DNA of 64,000 bases from Typhlomys cinereus (GCA_023101885.1 JALPQD010000027.1:1240001-1304000), one strand, 5' to 3'. Shown: positions 1-12,570, numbered from the stretch's first letter. Numbers and translations: made by a program. Notes: generated from the letters alone by a model not told the origin.

Positions 1-949
1 AAGGGTGACAGGAAAATTGGCAGGCGATATTTGCACACGCAGTGTGTTGATTTGAAAGAGAACATTTGATCCTTATCTTCTATAATAGATAGGGAGTATG
101 CCATTCAAAGATGTGCTTTGTTTATGTTGTTACCCTGTGGTGGATAGCAGACTTGCTTATTCTTTGATTTAGAGATAAACACCCTCTCGACTTGTCAAGG
201 TTGTTCCTTACACAGACATCCTTGAAAAGATAATCCACAATAAAAGCCACGTTGTGCTTCTGCAAGTATAACTTTTTAGTGAAATATGCAGACATATCAA
301 GAGATCCATGGTAAATTTTCTCCCAATAGCATGAATCTATGTAAATAACCCTTTCCAAGTCCCCAAACGTTTCACTATTATTATATTTTTAAAGGACTCA
401 AAAAGCTACCTGAAAATTCAGACAGCAATTTCATATTGTTTCAAAGTCATAATAGCAAGCAAGTTGATTTCTTAAATCCATTCCAGCAAGAATGACTCAG
501 CGCTAACAAGAGTGTTGTTGCTTTTCAAACCAATGGAGATGCACTTTCATTCTTCCAAAGAAAGAAATAAAATTGTCTTAAATATACAAGTGCCTATGAA
601 CTATTTTCTTATTTGGGAGGTGATGTGGAGGGCAAGGGCCAGTGGTCGCCTAACTTTTTTGTAGCAGTGTGAACCATAGTTGATTCTCTTCCATCATGTG
701 GAAATCTGAGACTGAACTGAGGTAGAAGGTTCATGTGACCCATCACACTGCCCACTAAATATCCATTATAGATGGGAACTATTCAAAATTTTCTCTCCCA
801 GGCTGGATCAGATCCATAATTTTTTTTTTTAGTACCTATTGTACTAAGCCACGAAGGTCATCTTTATTTTCCATGAACTGTTACTTAAAAAGTAGAAGAT
901 CTATTATGTTATACTTTGGAACTTTTCTGTAAAATATTTGCAATCATGG
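1..949. other. No recognised gene or repeat
   Basis: AT-rich sequence with only short open frames broken by stops and no motif I recognise. There is a short T run near 821-830. Probably intergenic or intronic. Confidence 0.5.
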
Positions 950-1140
950 ATTTGGAGAGATGGCTCTGTTGGTAAAGTGCTGGAGGCGCAAGCTTGAGGA
1001 TCTGAGTTTGATCCCCAGAACTCAAGTATAAAAGGTATATAGGCTCTCTGTAATCCCAGCACTAGGGAGGCAGAAACAAGAGGATCCTGGGGCTTCCTGG
1101 CCACTAGTGAAAGATCCTGTTGCAAAAAATAACATAAAGT
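950..1140 (+). repeat. Composite SINE, B4/RSINE1-like
   Basis: The head reads like a tRNA-derived SINE (gagagatggctctgttggtaa, then a B-box-like gagtttgatcc). It is followed by a B1-like segment (taatcccagcactagggagg) and ends in an A-rich stretch. A tRNA head joined to a B1-like body is the B4/RSINE1 arrangement of mouse-like rodents. The copy is diverged, so family assignment is by eye. Confidence 0.6.
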
Positions 1141-1300
1141 GGGGTTGGTGAGATGGCTGAGCAAGTACACGTACCTGTGTACCTGTGCAGTTAACCTAGT
1201 TAAGTGCATGGTTGCAGAGCCCACAGAAGTTGTCCTCTGATCTCCATATGTGCTCTACAGTACATACACTCCCATTCTCTCTCTCAAATTAAAAAAAAGT
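1141..1300 (+). repeat. B2/B3-like tRNA-derived SINE
   Basis: It starts ggggttggtgagatggctgag directly after the previous SINE's A-rich end. It contains the B3-like phrase ttgtcctctgatctccatatg and ends in an A-rich tail at about 1290-1300. It appears to have inserted into or beside the tail of the preceding element. Confidence 0.55.
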
Positions 1301-3697
1301 ATGGCCAACATTTGATGTTGACCTCTAATCTTTACATAGATACATACCATATGCACACATGACTACCAACAAGGACATACAAATACACATATACAATATC
1401 TGCAAATTAAATTCAACTATATGGATCATATATCAAATATATATATGAATTATCCACTGATATATGATCCATGCTTCATGAAAAATATGTACTGCTTATT
1501 ATATATAATATTAAATATACATATAGAGAGTAAATGGTTCAGCATTAAAATGCATTGTTATAAAATTTCCAACAATATTATAAGGAGAAAAATTATAAAA
1601 GTTATCTTAGAAAAAAGCATTAGATTTAAGAAAAAGCTTAACATGCCTTCCAATCGATTATTAATATTCTAATAAATATTTAGTGAATGATGCCAATTTC
1701 ATAAAAATTGGATAGATGATAGAAAAGGGGGTACATTCCCCAATCCATTTAGTGACTTTCACACAAATATTGGTAATATTGGAAAAGAACCAATAGAAAA
1801 TAGAAAAGTTATAGATTAATTCCATTCACAAACTGTCCCAGATTAGAGCTGTTTTCAGCCCTGGATTTATAACTTCTTTTTGCAATGGAAAATGTCTGTT
1901 ACAGAGAATCACAAGTAACCAAAATGCAGAGACTGAATGACTGTGGACTCTCGACCCTAAACAGGACATCCGAGTCATGCTCGCTCTGAGGTTTGGAGGA
2001 ACATTGCAAAATAGAGGGTGGCAAGAATGTAGGAGCCAGAGAGGGTGAGTTATGTTTATAGGTAATATCTTTTGACATGATTTAGCTTTGCACCCATGAA
2101 CTCAGTGCAACTATGTCTGCTTTGAAAAGAGCAGCATTTCACCATGGAAAGGGAAAGATCTCAAGAGACAAACCTTCCCTGAGAGACTGATGAGGATGAA
2201 TGCTGGATGGAGAAAGGAAGTTACTTTCCTCAGTGGCACACTCACTAATATATGATCCATGCTTTATCAAGTGCTCAGGCAACCCAGACAAAACATGCAA
2301 AAATACATGAAAGAAAGCAGGAGACTTGTTGGGAATAAGAAGGTTTACCTTGTAAAAGGAAAGAGGATGGGACTTGGTAATAGATGAAAATAACATATGT
2401 CTTTTTAATTCATATATGAAACTGTCAAAGGATAAGAATAAATAAGTAAATAAAGAGACTCTAGACAAAATCTTATAAGACTAAATTAAATGGTTTATAA
2501 ATAAAGTAAATTAATGTAATCAAGCTGAATTCATTCCAGTAATAAAAAGGTCATTTAATAATAGAAAGGAACAGTATTTTATTTATTGAATGTATAACAA
2601 ATTATTCAACTCTGTGTACAAGAAGACTGGCCTTTGTCTTTGGCTTCTAAGTTTAAGTGATCTAAGTGATTTCTTGAAATGTCATGTTTGATAGGAGTGT
2701 CTTGGTTAGGTGACCTGAATTTAACAATATGATTTAAGGTAGGAACTACTTACAAGAAAAAGACAAAAAATATGATTGGGTGGATTCCTGAAGGGACTGT
2801 AGATTAGAGACCAAGCAGTTCTATGGATCACTGGCGGTTCCTACCTTATGGTGCTCCAGTAGTAAGTCAGAGTATCAGACTCAGGGCAGCCTTCCTTGCT
2901 GTCTATTGTCTTCTCACATCCTGGTTCTGAGGAAGCAATGTGCGGGTGACTAGGGGAGAGGATAACAGCAGACGCACCTTTGATGCTTCTCTGGGCTGTG
3001 CCCTGTATGCTTGTGTTCTTGAAGATTTTAATTCTAATCATTTTCCTGCCATAAACTTTACCATGAATGTAACAAAACCCCAGGAGATTGTTACTCATGC
3101 TGGGGTGGAATCTGTCAGTGACATAGCTGTTCTGGGGTGCATTCTGTAAGGGACTCTTTACCCATGCTTTTTAAAACAGGCCCATGGACTGTTGGTTTGT
3201 GAACTGGACTTGAAAGGAAATGTCTCTTTGGTCCCCTGTGGGGGCACTGTCTGTGGGGAACAGAGAATCATGTCTCCTCAGAAAAAGTAGTACATATGGT
3301 ATGGAGAGTGGCTGCAATGTAGAGGGTAAAGCCACATCATAATATATATTCTTGTCCAGCAAAATTGCAGCAGGGCATATGACTTAGCAAAGCTGGTCTT
3401 CATCAAAGCCGGAGTGGGGAATGTGGTCTTCATACAATGAGATTAGTAGTACATGATTTTATATGGAGACTTATTATGAGGTTGAGGTCATTCAAACTCT
3501 GACAGCACAGAGGTCTGTCAGTGGAGCACAGCAGAGAGTCTAGTCATAGACTTGCCTGGTACTGGAAATAGAAGATAAGAGAAATGCTAGGCTCTCTATC
3601 CATTTGGCCATGGTTAAACTATTCTCCGTAATAGTTTAAACAGGTGGACATAAAGTATGGCCAAGTCATAATCAGTCTTCATGTCCAGAAAGAGACC
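1301..3697. other. No recognised gene; AT-rich unique-looking DNA
   Basis: Contains short ORFs on both strands (up to about 109 codons) with no domain I recognise and no conserved splice or promoter context that I can defend. Strongly AT-rich between 1380 and 1800. Confidence 0.45.
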
Positions 3698-3787
3698 GGG
3701 GCTGTGATGACATCAGCGGCAGAGTACTAGCTTAGCATGTGTGAGCTTCTCTATTTAATTCCCAGCACTGCCAAAGGAAAAAAAAAG
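3698..3787 (+). repeat. ID-like SINE
   Basis: Short element beginning ggggctgtgatgacatcagc, with the ID-type core gcagagtactagcttagcat, then aattcccagcactgcc and an A-rich tail. ID elements are BC1/tRNA-Ala-derived rodent SINEs. This copy is diverged but complete in outline. Confidence 0.7.
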
Positions 3788-3918
3788 GACAGGAGAGGAA
3801 GAAGAAAGGCGGTGGGGGCGAGAGCAGAGTTAGAGAAGAGGGGACAATAGGAGAAGTGCACAATTTGTGGGACTCATGGGGATTCTTGTTAAGAATTTTT
3901 TAAAAATTAAGAATTTCA

Positions 3919-4052
3919 AGTCAGGTAATGGCTTGTGCCAGCACCCAGGAGGTAAGTACTTACGGCGGTCCAGCCCAGCATGGGTTACAGAATGAGACCC
4001 TTTCTCAAAAACGAAAATAGACAACAGCAGCAAAGCACAACAAAACAGAATT
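3919..4052 (+). repeat. B1-like (7SL-derived) SINE
   Basis: The order of phrases matches B1: gtaatggcttgtgccagcac, ccaggaggtaagta, cagcccagcatgggttacag, gagaccctttctcaaaaac, then an A-rich tail. Substituted and slightly shortened, so an old copy. Confidence 0.65.
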
Positions 4053-5217
4053 TCAAGACAGGAACAGCCCAGTGTTAGACTAAATGCAGGACTCTCTGTA
4101 GGCTTTGAATTCTGGGTAAATTACATCACACACATACCCGCCCATGACCTTAGCCCTGCCAAGAAGTAAGCAGGTTTCTCTGTGGTGCAAGAATTTGGTA
4201 ATGGACTATTAAGAGTCTCCTACGTCTTGCTTTCAACTTTGTGGAAGTTGATTCATGAGACTAGAAAGTGTCCTTCTGCCAGTGTCTTCATATGTTCTAT
4301 GCTTGTTGGAATTAGGACAAAAAATTCTCTCTATTCTCTCTCTCTCTTCTTCTGTTTTTGTCAAATGAACTATCTTAACTCAATACAAAATCTGAAGTTT
4401 CCGTTCACAGCTAGCTCACAGCCTACTTCTCAGCCCTTAGGGGAGCATTTTCAGTTTTCTTTCACTTCACCAATAAATTTTCTATTATTTGGTGTTCTTC
4501 TGTGGCATTTATTCACAATACTGAATGATTAACAGAACATTTTCACCAAGGCAGGCCTGATTTTATTTTAAGTTGCTTAACTTTTTTTTTTTTTTTTTTT
4601 TTACTGTCAAATGAAATAGCTAAATCGGGGCTCAAATATATAGCTATTGTGACATAGTATGTGAATATTTGATTTTCTGTAATGGAGTCCAGCTGAATCA
4701 CATTCAAAATTGGGCCTTTTGAACTTTTAATAAAGTCCTGTCTACTTTATGGAAGACATTTAGAATGTATGAATGGATAAATGCTTCTCCCAGCTTGTTT
4801 TGGATCATTGAAAAACTAGTGTTTTTATTTAATATTATGGTAGTGAACAATGCTTCCATATGAATAAGGCCTTGCACATAAAGTTAATTAAAATAGCACT
4901 GGTTATAGGTGTATAGTTGTTTAGTTGTTTACACATAGTGCTTCTGAGGCTACATGGGCAAATTGCGCAGCAAATTTTCCAAATTGAGTCTTTTGACTCA
5001 AGAGAATTCAGCTCAAGTGTAGAAACTCTTCTGAGAAATGACTGAATGGAGAGCTGCAATGACAAATTTCAGAAAGAATGAGTGTCAGAGTGAATGAATG
5101 TTGAGTGAATGAATACTTTTGCAAGTTTTTCCTCACCGAAGATCCTTTTCACACCATGAACCAGTGTTTTAAGGAGTTTAAAAGTGTGTGAGGTAACTGT
5201 AAGTGGTGTTTTTATTA
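4053..5217. other. No recognised gene; contains a T run
   Basis: Unique-looking sequence. A homopolymer T tract sits at about 4581-4602 and could be the reverse-complement tail of an old retroposon, but no body is recognisable next to it. Confidence 0.4.
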
Positions 5218-5560
5218 TTCATCTATCATCTGTACCTATCTCTCTGTCTATGTACCTATGCATCTATCCCTATGTATGTATGTATCTATCCCTATCTCTA
5301 TTATCTATCTATGTATCTATCCCTATCTCTCTTTATATCTATCTCTTATCTACCTATCATCTACTGATCTACCTACCTATCATCTATCTTCTAACATCTG
5401 TCTGTGTGACATCTATCATCTATCCAATCTATTAATAGATATTTGTGTATCATCTATCATTAATCTACCACATATCTGATCTATGTATTAGATATTTATC
5501 TATATATCATCTATAATATACCTACCGTCTATCTATTAATCATTTATCTATCATCTGTAC
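5218..5560. repeat. Degenerate (TATC)n-type tetranucleotide tract
   Basis: Long, imperfect ATCT/TATC array interrupted by GTAT, TACC and CATC variants. The interruptions suggest an old microsatellite. The open frames crossing it encode only low-complexity Ser/Tyr/Leu/Ile-rich peptides and are not treated as genes. Confidence 0.85.
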
Positions 5561-5636
5561 TGGAGATTGAAAGCAAAAGCCTTAACACATGTTATATCCT
5601 TAGTCCCTTTTCTCTGCTTTTAATTAATTAATTAAT

Positions 5637-5882
5637 TTGCATGTGTGTATCAGAAAGCATTGTGTGTCCCTGTGGAGGATCAAGAGTGACTTTGGGAATC
5701 ATTCTGGATTGCTTCTACCTCCTTCTTGCTTCTCTCTGGGATTTCCCAGGCTCTGCCAGCTAGGGCTGGAAGTACAGGCCACGCTGTTTCTGCCTGGCGG
5801 CTTTTACGTAGGACCTGGGATCTGAACTCAGGACCTTCTATTTTCGAGACAGAGTCTTAACTCCTGAGCCATCTCTCCAGCC
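5637..5882 (-). repeat. CA-tailed tRNA-derived SINE, reverse orientation
   Basis: Reverse complement of the window's main SINE family. The right end reads cctgagccatctctccagccc (the reverse of the tRNA-like head), with the B-box-equivalent region gatctgaactcaggacctt and the body phrase gggatttcccaggctctgcc. Its (CA)n tail is short here (gcatgtgtgtatc). Confidence 0.85.
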
Positions 5883-5894
5883 CTCTCTCTTCTT

Positions 5895-5955
5895 TTTAAT
5901 TCTAAGACAGGGTCTCACTCAGTTGCTCAGGGATTTGTGTCTGCATATGGCATTG
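5895..5955 (-). repeat. B1-like fragment
   Basis: The phrase taagacagggtctcactcag followed by ttgctcaggg is the reverse-complement 3' end of a B1-type SINE. Only about 60 bp remain, directly beside the preceding SINE. Confidence 0.5.
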
Positions 5956-5970
5956 GGCTGCATCAAGTTT

Positions 5971-7569
5971 ATTTTTATAATGTTTATATTTAATTGGCCT
6001 AATGCCATTTCCCAAAGAGTCTCTTTTTCCCTCCATTGCTCATTAGCCAAGCCTTAATGTGGTGGGCTCTAAGGCTATTTTATTATTTGTCTCTGTTTAG
6101 CTCTTCTGTTAACTTGTGCCTGTGTCCAATGCTGCTGCAGCTTTTCTGCCTGATAACCTTAAATCCATTGTCATTCTTCTTAATGAATCCCTAGTCCTTG
6201 GAATTTCTAACTAAATTTAGAATCTGGTTGTCAGATTATATTTACAAAACAATCAGACGCTCAGGCCAGAGAAGAGACCAGGAGCAAGGCAGAGAGACTG
6301 GGAGGCAATCTTTTCACAATCTTGAAAAATAAAACCTCAAATCCTGTGTTCTGGCGAGAATGCTAACTTGCTTTGTGGGCCTGACCCTTGAAGGAGGCCT
6401 CTGCTAGACTGAGAGCTGCAGCCAAGGTCTTTCATCAGCAATCCGGAAGTAAGAACAAGTGCAATGCTGAGTAAGAGAAATGATCCTCTTTTCCTTCATG
6501 GCAGGCCTGAGCGGTGACTTCAAATATTTAGCAGTTCATTTCCAAACACTTTAAAGTTAATGAGAAAAAAATATCCCTTGTTTTTAAACGTTCAATGTAC
6601 TGTGAAATTAACAAGCTACTTAGGAACAAAAATGACATGATTTTTTGGGGGGTGTTTCTTTACTAGTAAGTCTGTTGATTCCATTTGTGCGTGTATGTAT
6701 ATGTATATCACAAATTCACAAACAAAACAATCTTAAATTGGCTTAGATGGACAGGGAGCTTGTCGTGACTGTTTTGTCACCTTGAAACTTTTGCCCTGGG
6801 AATTTTGCAATTCATTCTAATTCTCCAATAAACCATGTTTTCCTGATTAGATTAGATTCTTCTCTCTCTCTCTCTCTTTCCTATCAGTTTCTTCATCTCT
6901 TCAGCTTCAACTTCTCAGAGTTAAAGGTTTAAATACCACTTTCTTTTAGAAGCACTCCCTCACATGCTCCCCACTCCCCAACGAACCCCAATAGGAAGAA
7001 CCCCTCTGTGATATTCTTTCATAGAGCCTTGAATTTTTCCATTTACAGCACGTGCTACATTTCATTTACTTGCTTGTCTTCCCGGAGTTAAGCCCTTAGA
7101 CGGTCTTGCTTGTAGTTGAATCCTTAGGTCTTGGAGAAGCACGTAGCACTCGATAGGTGCTCACTATACATTTACTAAGTAGAAGAACAACTAAACCCTT
7201 AGACTTCTTTATATTCCTACATTGTCAGTGTTGATCTGCACTTGAGCTGACCTACACTGACCACAGAGGCTTAGAGCCTGTGTCCTCAAGCGTTTCTGAG
7301 AATGTGACCCCCACCCCCATCCCAAATGAGAAGAGGTGACGCAGGGCTACATACTCTGTTCCCATCTTAAGGCAGGTATTCTGAGTTTGACTCCAGCTTA
7401 GCTCCTGCCTGGCCAAGTACTTCAGGACCAGTGGCTTATTTTGTGTGTCTTGATGTTATTCTTGATAAACCGATGATACTGGTCCTGCTGCAGTTTGCCT
7501 GCATGTTGCTGACAAATTCATGATCAAACAATTTAGAGCAAAGAGCGTTTCACTCTTGCTTATGGTTCT
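5971..7569. other. No recognised gene
   Basis: Unique-looking sequence, with a short (CT)n tract near 6861-6878. No open frame above about 60 codons and no repeat family I can name. Confidence 0.4.
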
Positions 7570-7925
7570 TCATTATAGCTCTTAGTCCAGCTTGACAGGA
7601 GTGTTTCATACCAATACCAGGCGATTAGAGAACTGGCCATATCATATCCACAGAGATTACTGAGAGAAGGACAATCCTCACTTGCCAGATTGCAGATCCG
7701 CTGAAGTATTCCAAAGAAAGCCAACTTACTAAACCAGCAAACTCTATCATACTCATCTGCCTATGGAATGGTACCCACCTACTATAGGAAGGGTCTTGTC
7801 ACATCGATTAGATATTCTTCTGTGGGCTTGCTCAAAGCTTGTCTTAACTAATTCTTCACAGATGTGTCCAAAGCTCAGCTTTCAACTGTCAAATGGACAC
7901 CTATATCTAACTAGCACAGGTTCCT
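7570..7925. repeat. Dispersed repeat, family not identified (copy 1)
   Basis: Shares an ordered set of phrases with 12205-12570, 53090-53290 and 58390-58615: atatccacagagattactgagag, agccaactt...ccagc, ctatggaatggtaccca, tcttgtcacatcgatta, gcttgctcaaagcttgtcttaact, and finally tcaactgtcaaatggacacc. Four diverged copies in one window show an interspersed family. It resembles an LTR or non-autonomous element, but I do not assign it. Confidence 0.6.
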
Positions 7926-8279
7926 TCATGTGGTTGCAGGTAAAGGATTTAAGGTGTTTAATATAGTGCCTGACATGTGACAAATGCCTGGGGAATGATC
8001 TTTACTTATGGGTCAGTGGGTCAGGGTTCATTGGTGCTGGAGAGAATGCCTGTGGGGAGGGGGCTGTCATCCTCCTGTAATCTGGTTGTGGGAACACCAG
8101 GGAAGGGGTGAGATTCTGTTACTAAGTGAGATAGGAGATAAAGAAACTTGGCACACTTTATTAGGGATAAGTCCCATTATCCATGAGTGACTTTTTCTGA
8201 TTTCTTTCATTTCCGGATGCTTTATGACGACAACAAATAAAGTATGTGAATAAATAAAAAAACTTTGGCAGTTTTACTG
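7926..8279. other. No recognised gene
   Basis: Unique-looking sequence with nothing I can name. It includes an AATAAA-rich stretch (8236-8260) just before the higher-GC block that follows. Confidence 0.4.
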
Positions 8280-8774
8280 ACTATGAAAATATGTTCTTTG
8301 CAGACACAGAAGCAATGCACGGTGGAAATAGAAAGACCAAAGGGCAGGATGATTCCTCTCCTCTTGGCTACCGCCATTGCTGGTGGCGAGCCCACTTCCT
8401 TCAGCCTCTCCAGTTACTGAGGCAGCTCCAGCGCTTCTGCTTTTGCTTTTCAGTCACCTGCTTCCTTCCATAGTTTCTATTTGTGAAGTGCTTATGCCAC
8501 AAATTTGGCTATGTTGGGGTCTTTGGACCCCAGGAGATTTTAATGAGACGAGCTTGAATACACACAGCATTGCCTGTGGGAAACGCAATCTCTTCTCCAG
8601 GACTTTCAATTTCCAGCAGATTGTCCAGGACACCACCGGCTTCTGCTTCCTGCTGGGCACGAGCTGGTGCTTTCCACCGTGTGGGTGCGCCGACGCTCTC
8701 AGTACTGCAGCAGCAAAGCTGTGCCACTGCATCAGTTTGTGTCACTCGTATCTCTCACTTTACATAAACCATCA
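8280..8774. other. Higher-GC block with open frames on both strands, unassigned
   Basis: This half-kilobase is richer in G+C and CpG than its surroundings. It carries a 149-codon frame on the plus strand (8377-8826, running into the next SINE) and 92- and 78-codon overlapping frames on the minus strand (8454-8732, 8509-8745). The minus strand reads like a decayed cDNA with shifted frames, which would fit a processed pseudogene, but I do not recognise the parent. Confidence 0.35.
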
Positions 8775-9016
8775 AGGCTTGGGGTTTAACCCTCTTTACA
8801 TTTGCCTCTCAAGCAAAAGGACCTGAGTTTGGATCCCCAGAGCCCATGTGAGAATGCCAGGAGGAAATGGTGGTGTCCTATAATCCTGGCCCTGGCAGGG
8901 AGACCCTGGGAAAACCCAGAGCAAAGCAATAATGAGGTAGAACAATCTGGGATGACTCTTGAAGTCACCTTAGGGCTTCCCCAGGCATATGCATGTGAGT
9001 GCCCTCTGGTACACAT

Positions 9017-9061
<45 letters not shown>

Positions 9062-9062
9062 A
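8775..9062 (+). repeat. CA-tailed tRNA-derived SINE
   Basis: Degenerate head, then the family's B-box region ggacctgagtttggatcccc. The body phrases follow in order (agcccatgtgagaatgccagg, agagcaaagcaat, gatgactcttgaagtcacc, gtgccctctggtacac). It ends in a (CA)n tract of about 40 bp at 9018-9056. Confidence 0.85.
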
Positions 9063-9063
9063 G

Positions 9064-10019
9064 TGTGAGTAATGTGGAACTCTCCCATGTGACACAAACA
9101 CTTTCTTATTGGGCACTATGGTGAACATCTTTGCTATGCCTGGCATTGTCAAACCAGGGATGCTTCAGTGACTTGTCTTCAGTGACAGAAAGGGAATCTG
9201 AGACCAGATTCTCGCAATTCTTGCTCTGTACTGGGTGGGTGCAGGAGCTGGAGTACTGTCGGTATATTCTGCAGGCGCAAGGTTCTAGTAGAGTCTATGG
9301 AACAGTTTCTCATGCTGGCTAAACAAATTGGAGTTAAAGCCTCACTTGTATTTTTTTTTTCTTCTAGATAAGATTCCTTTACTGTTGGATCCCTGTTAAG
9401 AAGTTATAATATGTTCAAACTGGAAAACAAGCCACACTACATTAGTATGGGGGGGGAATCACTCGTTGAATTTTGGTTATTATAGCAAGACCGGTATCAG
9501 TGGAATCCCAGGAAGGAGCATTACTGCATTGCTGAGGGGCAAAACTAGATTCTTATAGACAGTAAATGAACACAGCAGACCTTATTTCTTTGTATCAAAG
9601 GAATTGTCTTTTTCTAGTTTTAACACATAAGCAAATGACTAGACATTTTCCTTCTATTTTTCTCTGCTTAATAAATATGCAACATTCTTATGTGTAAATT
9701 AGGAAAAAATCTGTTATTTTACTCAGGCATCTAAGCATTTGCCTGAATACCTGTCTGTGTATTTCTATCCTATGTGTGTGCACACAAATGTGGACTGTTG
9801 CGCCATCTAGTGATGCCTTTTGTTTTTGAGACTTTTTAAAAATAAAAGTACTATAAATTGCCAGTAAACTTTATGGTAGAAAAATAATCCATTTTCAAAT
9901 TTGATGCAAAAACTTGTTAGAATACTTAAAGACAAACATTGAAGACTTGTGGCATCTCAAATATGTGTACATGCATATGTAGCATTTCTCAGTATTTTGC
10001 ATTCAAAACTCCTCAAGGG

Positions 10020-10020
<1 letters not shown>
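9064..10020. other. No recognised gene; contains one CTCF-like motif
   Basis: Unique-looking sequence with a T run near 9351-9360 and a short G run near 9450. The CTCF-like site at 9800-9813 is listed separately. Confidence 0.4.
9800..9813 (-). promoter_or_regulatory. CTCF-like motif
   Basis: Read on the minus strand, TCACTAGATGGCGC matches 13 of 14 positions of the CTCF core consensus CCASYAGRKGGCRS; the first base is the mismatch. It lies outside any SINE I recognise. Binding is inferred from the motif alone. Confidence 0.45.
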
Positions 10021-10021
<1 letters not shown>

Positions 10022-10058
<37 letters not shown>

Positions 10059-10061
10059 CAC

Positions 10062-10095
<34 letters not shown>
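10022..10095. repeat. (CA)n microsatellite with GCAC interruptions
   Basis: About 74 bp of CA dinucleotides with two G substitutions. Unlike most CA tracts in this window, it is not preceded by a recognisable SINE body. Confidence 0.95.
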
Positions 10096-10098
<3 letters not shown>

Positions 10099-10557
10099 CT
10101 CTTTTTCTGAAATGAAAAGTCGCCAGATTCACATGTCATTTAAGTAATGCGGACACATGATCTTCGTGTCTTAGACTTTTGAGGGCTGAAGGAATTTTGG
10201 CGTCCAGTGGATTGGTTGCCAGTTTTAGCATCCTGACATATAAGAATACTCTCTCCACAGCATTTGCTTTTTTCTGTAATATCCAATCTGAAAGAAATCA
10301 GCCTGTGATCATGTACACATGTAAGTGATACTTGGTAATTTTAAGGTCACTTAATGACTTCTCTCAACATATGATTCCCGAGTCAGCAAATGTTAGTTTC
10401 TCAAATTTCACCAACACAGCCTGCTAATGAGACAAACCTGAGTTTATTGCTCATCTGCACAGCTTTGATTTCATCTCAGAGTGGGGTAAAGTCAAGACTA
10501 AGTTGATCGAGAATTTGGATGTGCGATTTCAAGTAGGTCTTTCAAAAGGAGGGTTAG
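10096..10557. other. No recognised gene or repeat
   Basis: Unique-looking sequence between a free-standing CA tract and a SINE. Confidence 0.4.
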
Positions 10558-10777
10558 GGGCTGGAGAGATGGCTTGGGGGTTAAGCAGAAGGTCCTGAGT
10601 TGAGATCCCAGGTCCCACATAAAAACACCAGGCAAAATAATGGCCTGTACTTCTGGTCCTTGTGGGCAGAGCCTGAGAAATCCCAGAGCAAAGCAAGAAG
10701 AAGGTAAAAGCAATCTAGGATGATTCCCAAAGTCACCTTTAGTTCTCCACAGGGACACAGTACCCTCTGATACACAG

Positions 10778-10823
<46 letters not shown>
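10558..10823 (+). repeat. CA-tailed tRNA-derived SINE
   Basis: Complete family member. The head is ggggctggagagatggcttg, followed by a B-box-like tcctgagttgagatccc. The body includes aaacaccaggcaaaataatgg, agagcaaagcaa and ggatgattcccaaagtcacc, and the (CA)n tail is at 10779-10823. The A-box position is well kept. Confidence 0.9.
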
Positions 10824-10825
<2 letters not shown>

Positions 10826-12204
10826 AATATTAAAAGAAGCAGAAGAAGGGTTAGGTATGGGTAAGAATCAAAATGTGAGAGTACACGATTGGTGAAAATA
10901 TCAAGACACAGATTTCAAGTATCTTAAGTGCAAATTGTCAGCAGCTGTTTTCTGTCTGAGAAGTGAGGGACCCTTGGGAAACTTTTTGTAATAAGCAGTC
11001 CAGCCACTGGCTTAGGCAAAGGAGCTCAGAAAAATAAAATCATGCTGATAGCACAAAGGACCACAGATCCAGGTAACATAGTGAATGTGCATGTAGTTTT
11101 ACTGTACAGGCTGAGCATTAGGGAGACAAGTTCCATTCTTAATAGACTTCTGTCTGTAATGAGAATGCCTTCAGAGGGCTTTTTGGTGGACCCCAAAGGT
11201 GCCCATGTGATGAGTTCAGGGCAGGTCGGCTTTCCCAGAGGTACATGCTGCCTTCTTAGTAAGCAAGCATGTGGCCTTGCTTCCTTTCCTCTGGGCTCCC
11301 TCTCTGATCTCACTACTTAGAGAAATCTACCTCCATTATTAGCAAATATGGACTCCAGTTTCCTGTGTTAATCTTTTCCCATTTCTGTAGTGTTTTACCT
11401 TGAAGCACATAGTACCAATAAGCAGGATTCTTTCCGTCCTTCTAGCGTGATGACCTGTTCAACTTAAAATTTTAAAACATGTTCCTCTTAATCGTTCTTA
11501 CTCAATATCAATAAAAATCATGCCACAGCATGGTATACTCTCAGAGACTGCCTTCTGGGCAGAGAGAAATGCAGAGGGCACACAAAAAAACCAAACCAAA
11601 ACAAAACAAAAAACCCAAAGGACAGGAGAAAGGGGATAAGAGGTCAAAGTAGGCTGAGTGGATGGCAGAAAGATCACAGTCTCCTGCTACAAGAACTGCA
11701 CACTTCCTGAATTTTATTTTAAACAGGAATGTTATGCTGGGGCTGGGATCAGGTTGCAAGCTCAGTGACCTCTGATTTGTAGGAGAGGTTGGGAAATAAG
11801 AGAGTCCTCTTTGCTTCAGTACATGCTTAGACACCCAGGCTGTGACATCAGGAGAAATCAGCATTTCTGGCCTGAGAGCCAGTGTTGTATAAATCTGTCA
11901 TATGCACAAACAATCTGGCAACTTTGGCTTTTGCCTGAGATCAGAAGGGACGTCCAGAGCATCTGTAGGTTAGACTGATGCAGCACTGTGGAACTGCAAG
12001 GGCATAGTCCTCAGCCACGGATACCACAAGAGATGAAAGAAATGAAAATAGAAATCTTTCCTTTATTTCTTGGTAAACATGCCACAAGTTCATAATACTG
12101 CTTTGTGCATAAAGGCTGAGCATACTGGCGATGGTTTGTACCTCGAAACATCTGATAAACTCAGGATCCCATGCTGCTGATAAACTCAGGATCCAACGGC
12201 TAGG
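10824..12204. other. No recognised gene
   Basis: Contains overlapping antiparallel ORFs of about 92-107 codons (11026-11320, 11541-11864) without recognisable domains. An AAACCAAAC-type A-rich stretch lies at 11583-11617. A short direct repeat (gataaactcaggatcc) occurs twice at about 12149-12194. Confidence 0.4.
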
Positions 12205-12570
12205 GGAATAAAAGGGTTTTCTTCTGGCTCACAGTTCATAATTTAGATTGACAAGAGAGTTCATAATCCAGAAGCAGAGGGACATGGTGCCACCATATCC
12301 ACAAGGATTGTTGAGAGAGTGGAAAAGTTCACTTGAGTCTGCAAAGATAAGCCGAAGTACCAAATTATTGAGCCAGCTCCCTCCAGTTTTCCTGCCTGCT
12401 TAGGGAATGGTCACACTCACCATGCGCTAGATCTTCGGACATCAATCAATCTCCTGCAGACTTGCTCAGTGCTTACCTTAACTATTTAACTATCAATTCT
12501 TTGCAAATGTGCCTAGAGTTCAGCCTTCAGTTGTCAAGTTGACAGGCACATATCTAATCAGTACATCTGT
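12205..12570. repeat. Dispersed repeat, family not identified (copy 2)
   Basis: The longest copy of the family also seen at 7570, 53090 and 58390. It starts with agggttttcttctggctcacagt and includes ccaccatatccacaaggattg, ccagctccctccag, cttgctcagtgcttacctta and tcagttgtcaagttgacagg. The overall form resembles rodent LTR or MaLR-like elements, but the name is unknown to me. Confidence 0.6.

Noticed and set aside
8786..9152. ORFs with long Cys-Val or Thr-His runs
   Set aside because: They are translations of the (CA)n/(GT)n tract and SINE body; the same happens at 10.0, 10.7, 13.1, 13.7, 23.7, 31.8, 43.9 and 53.9 kb.
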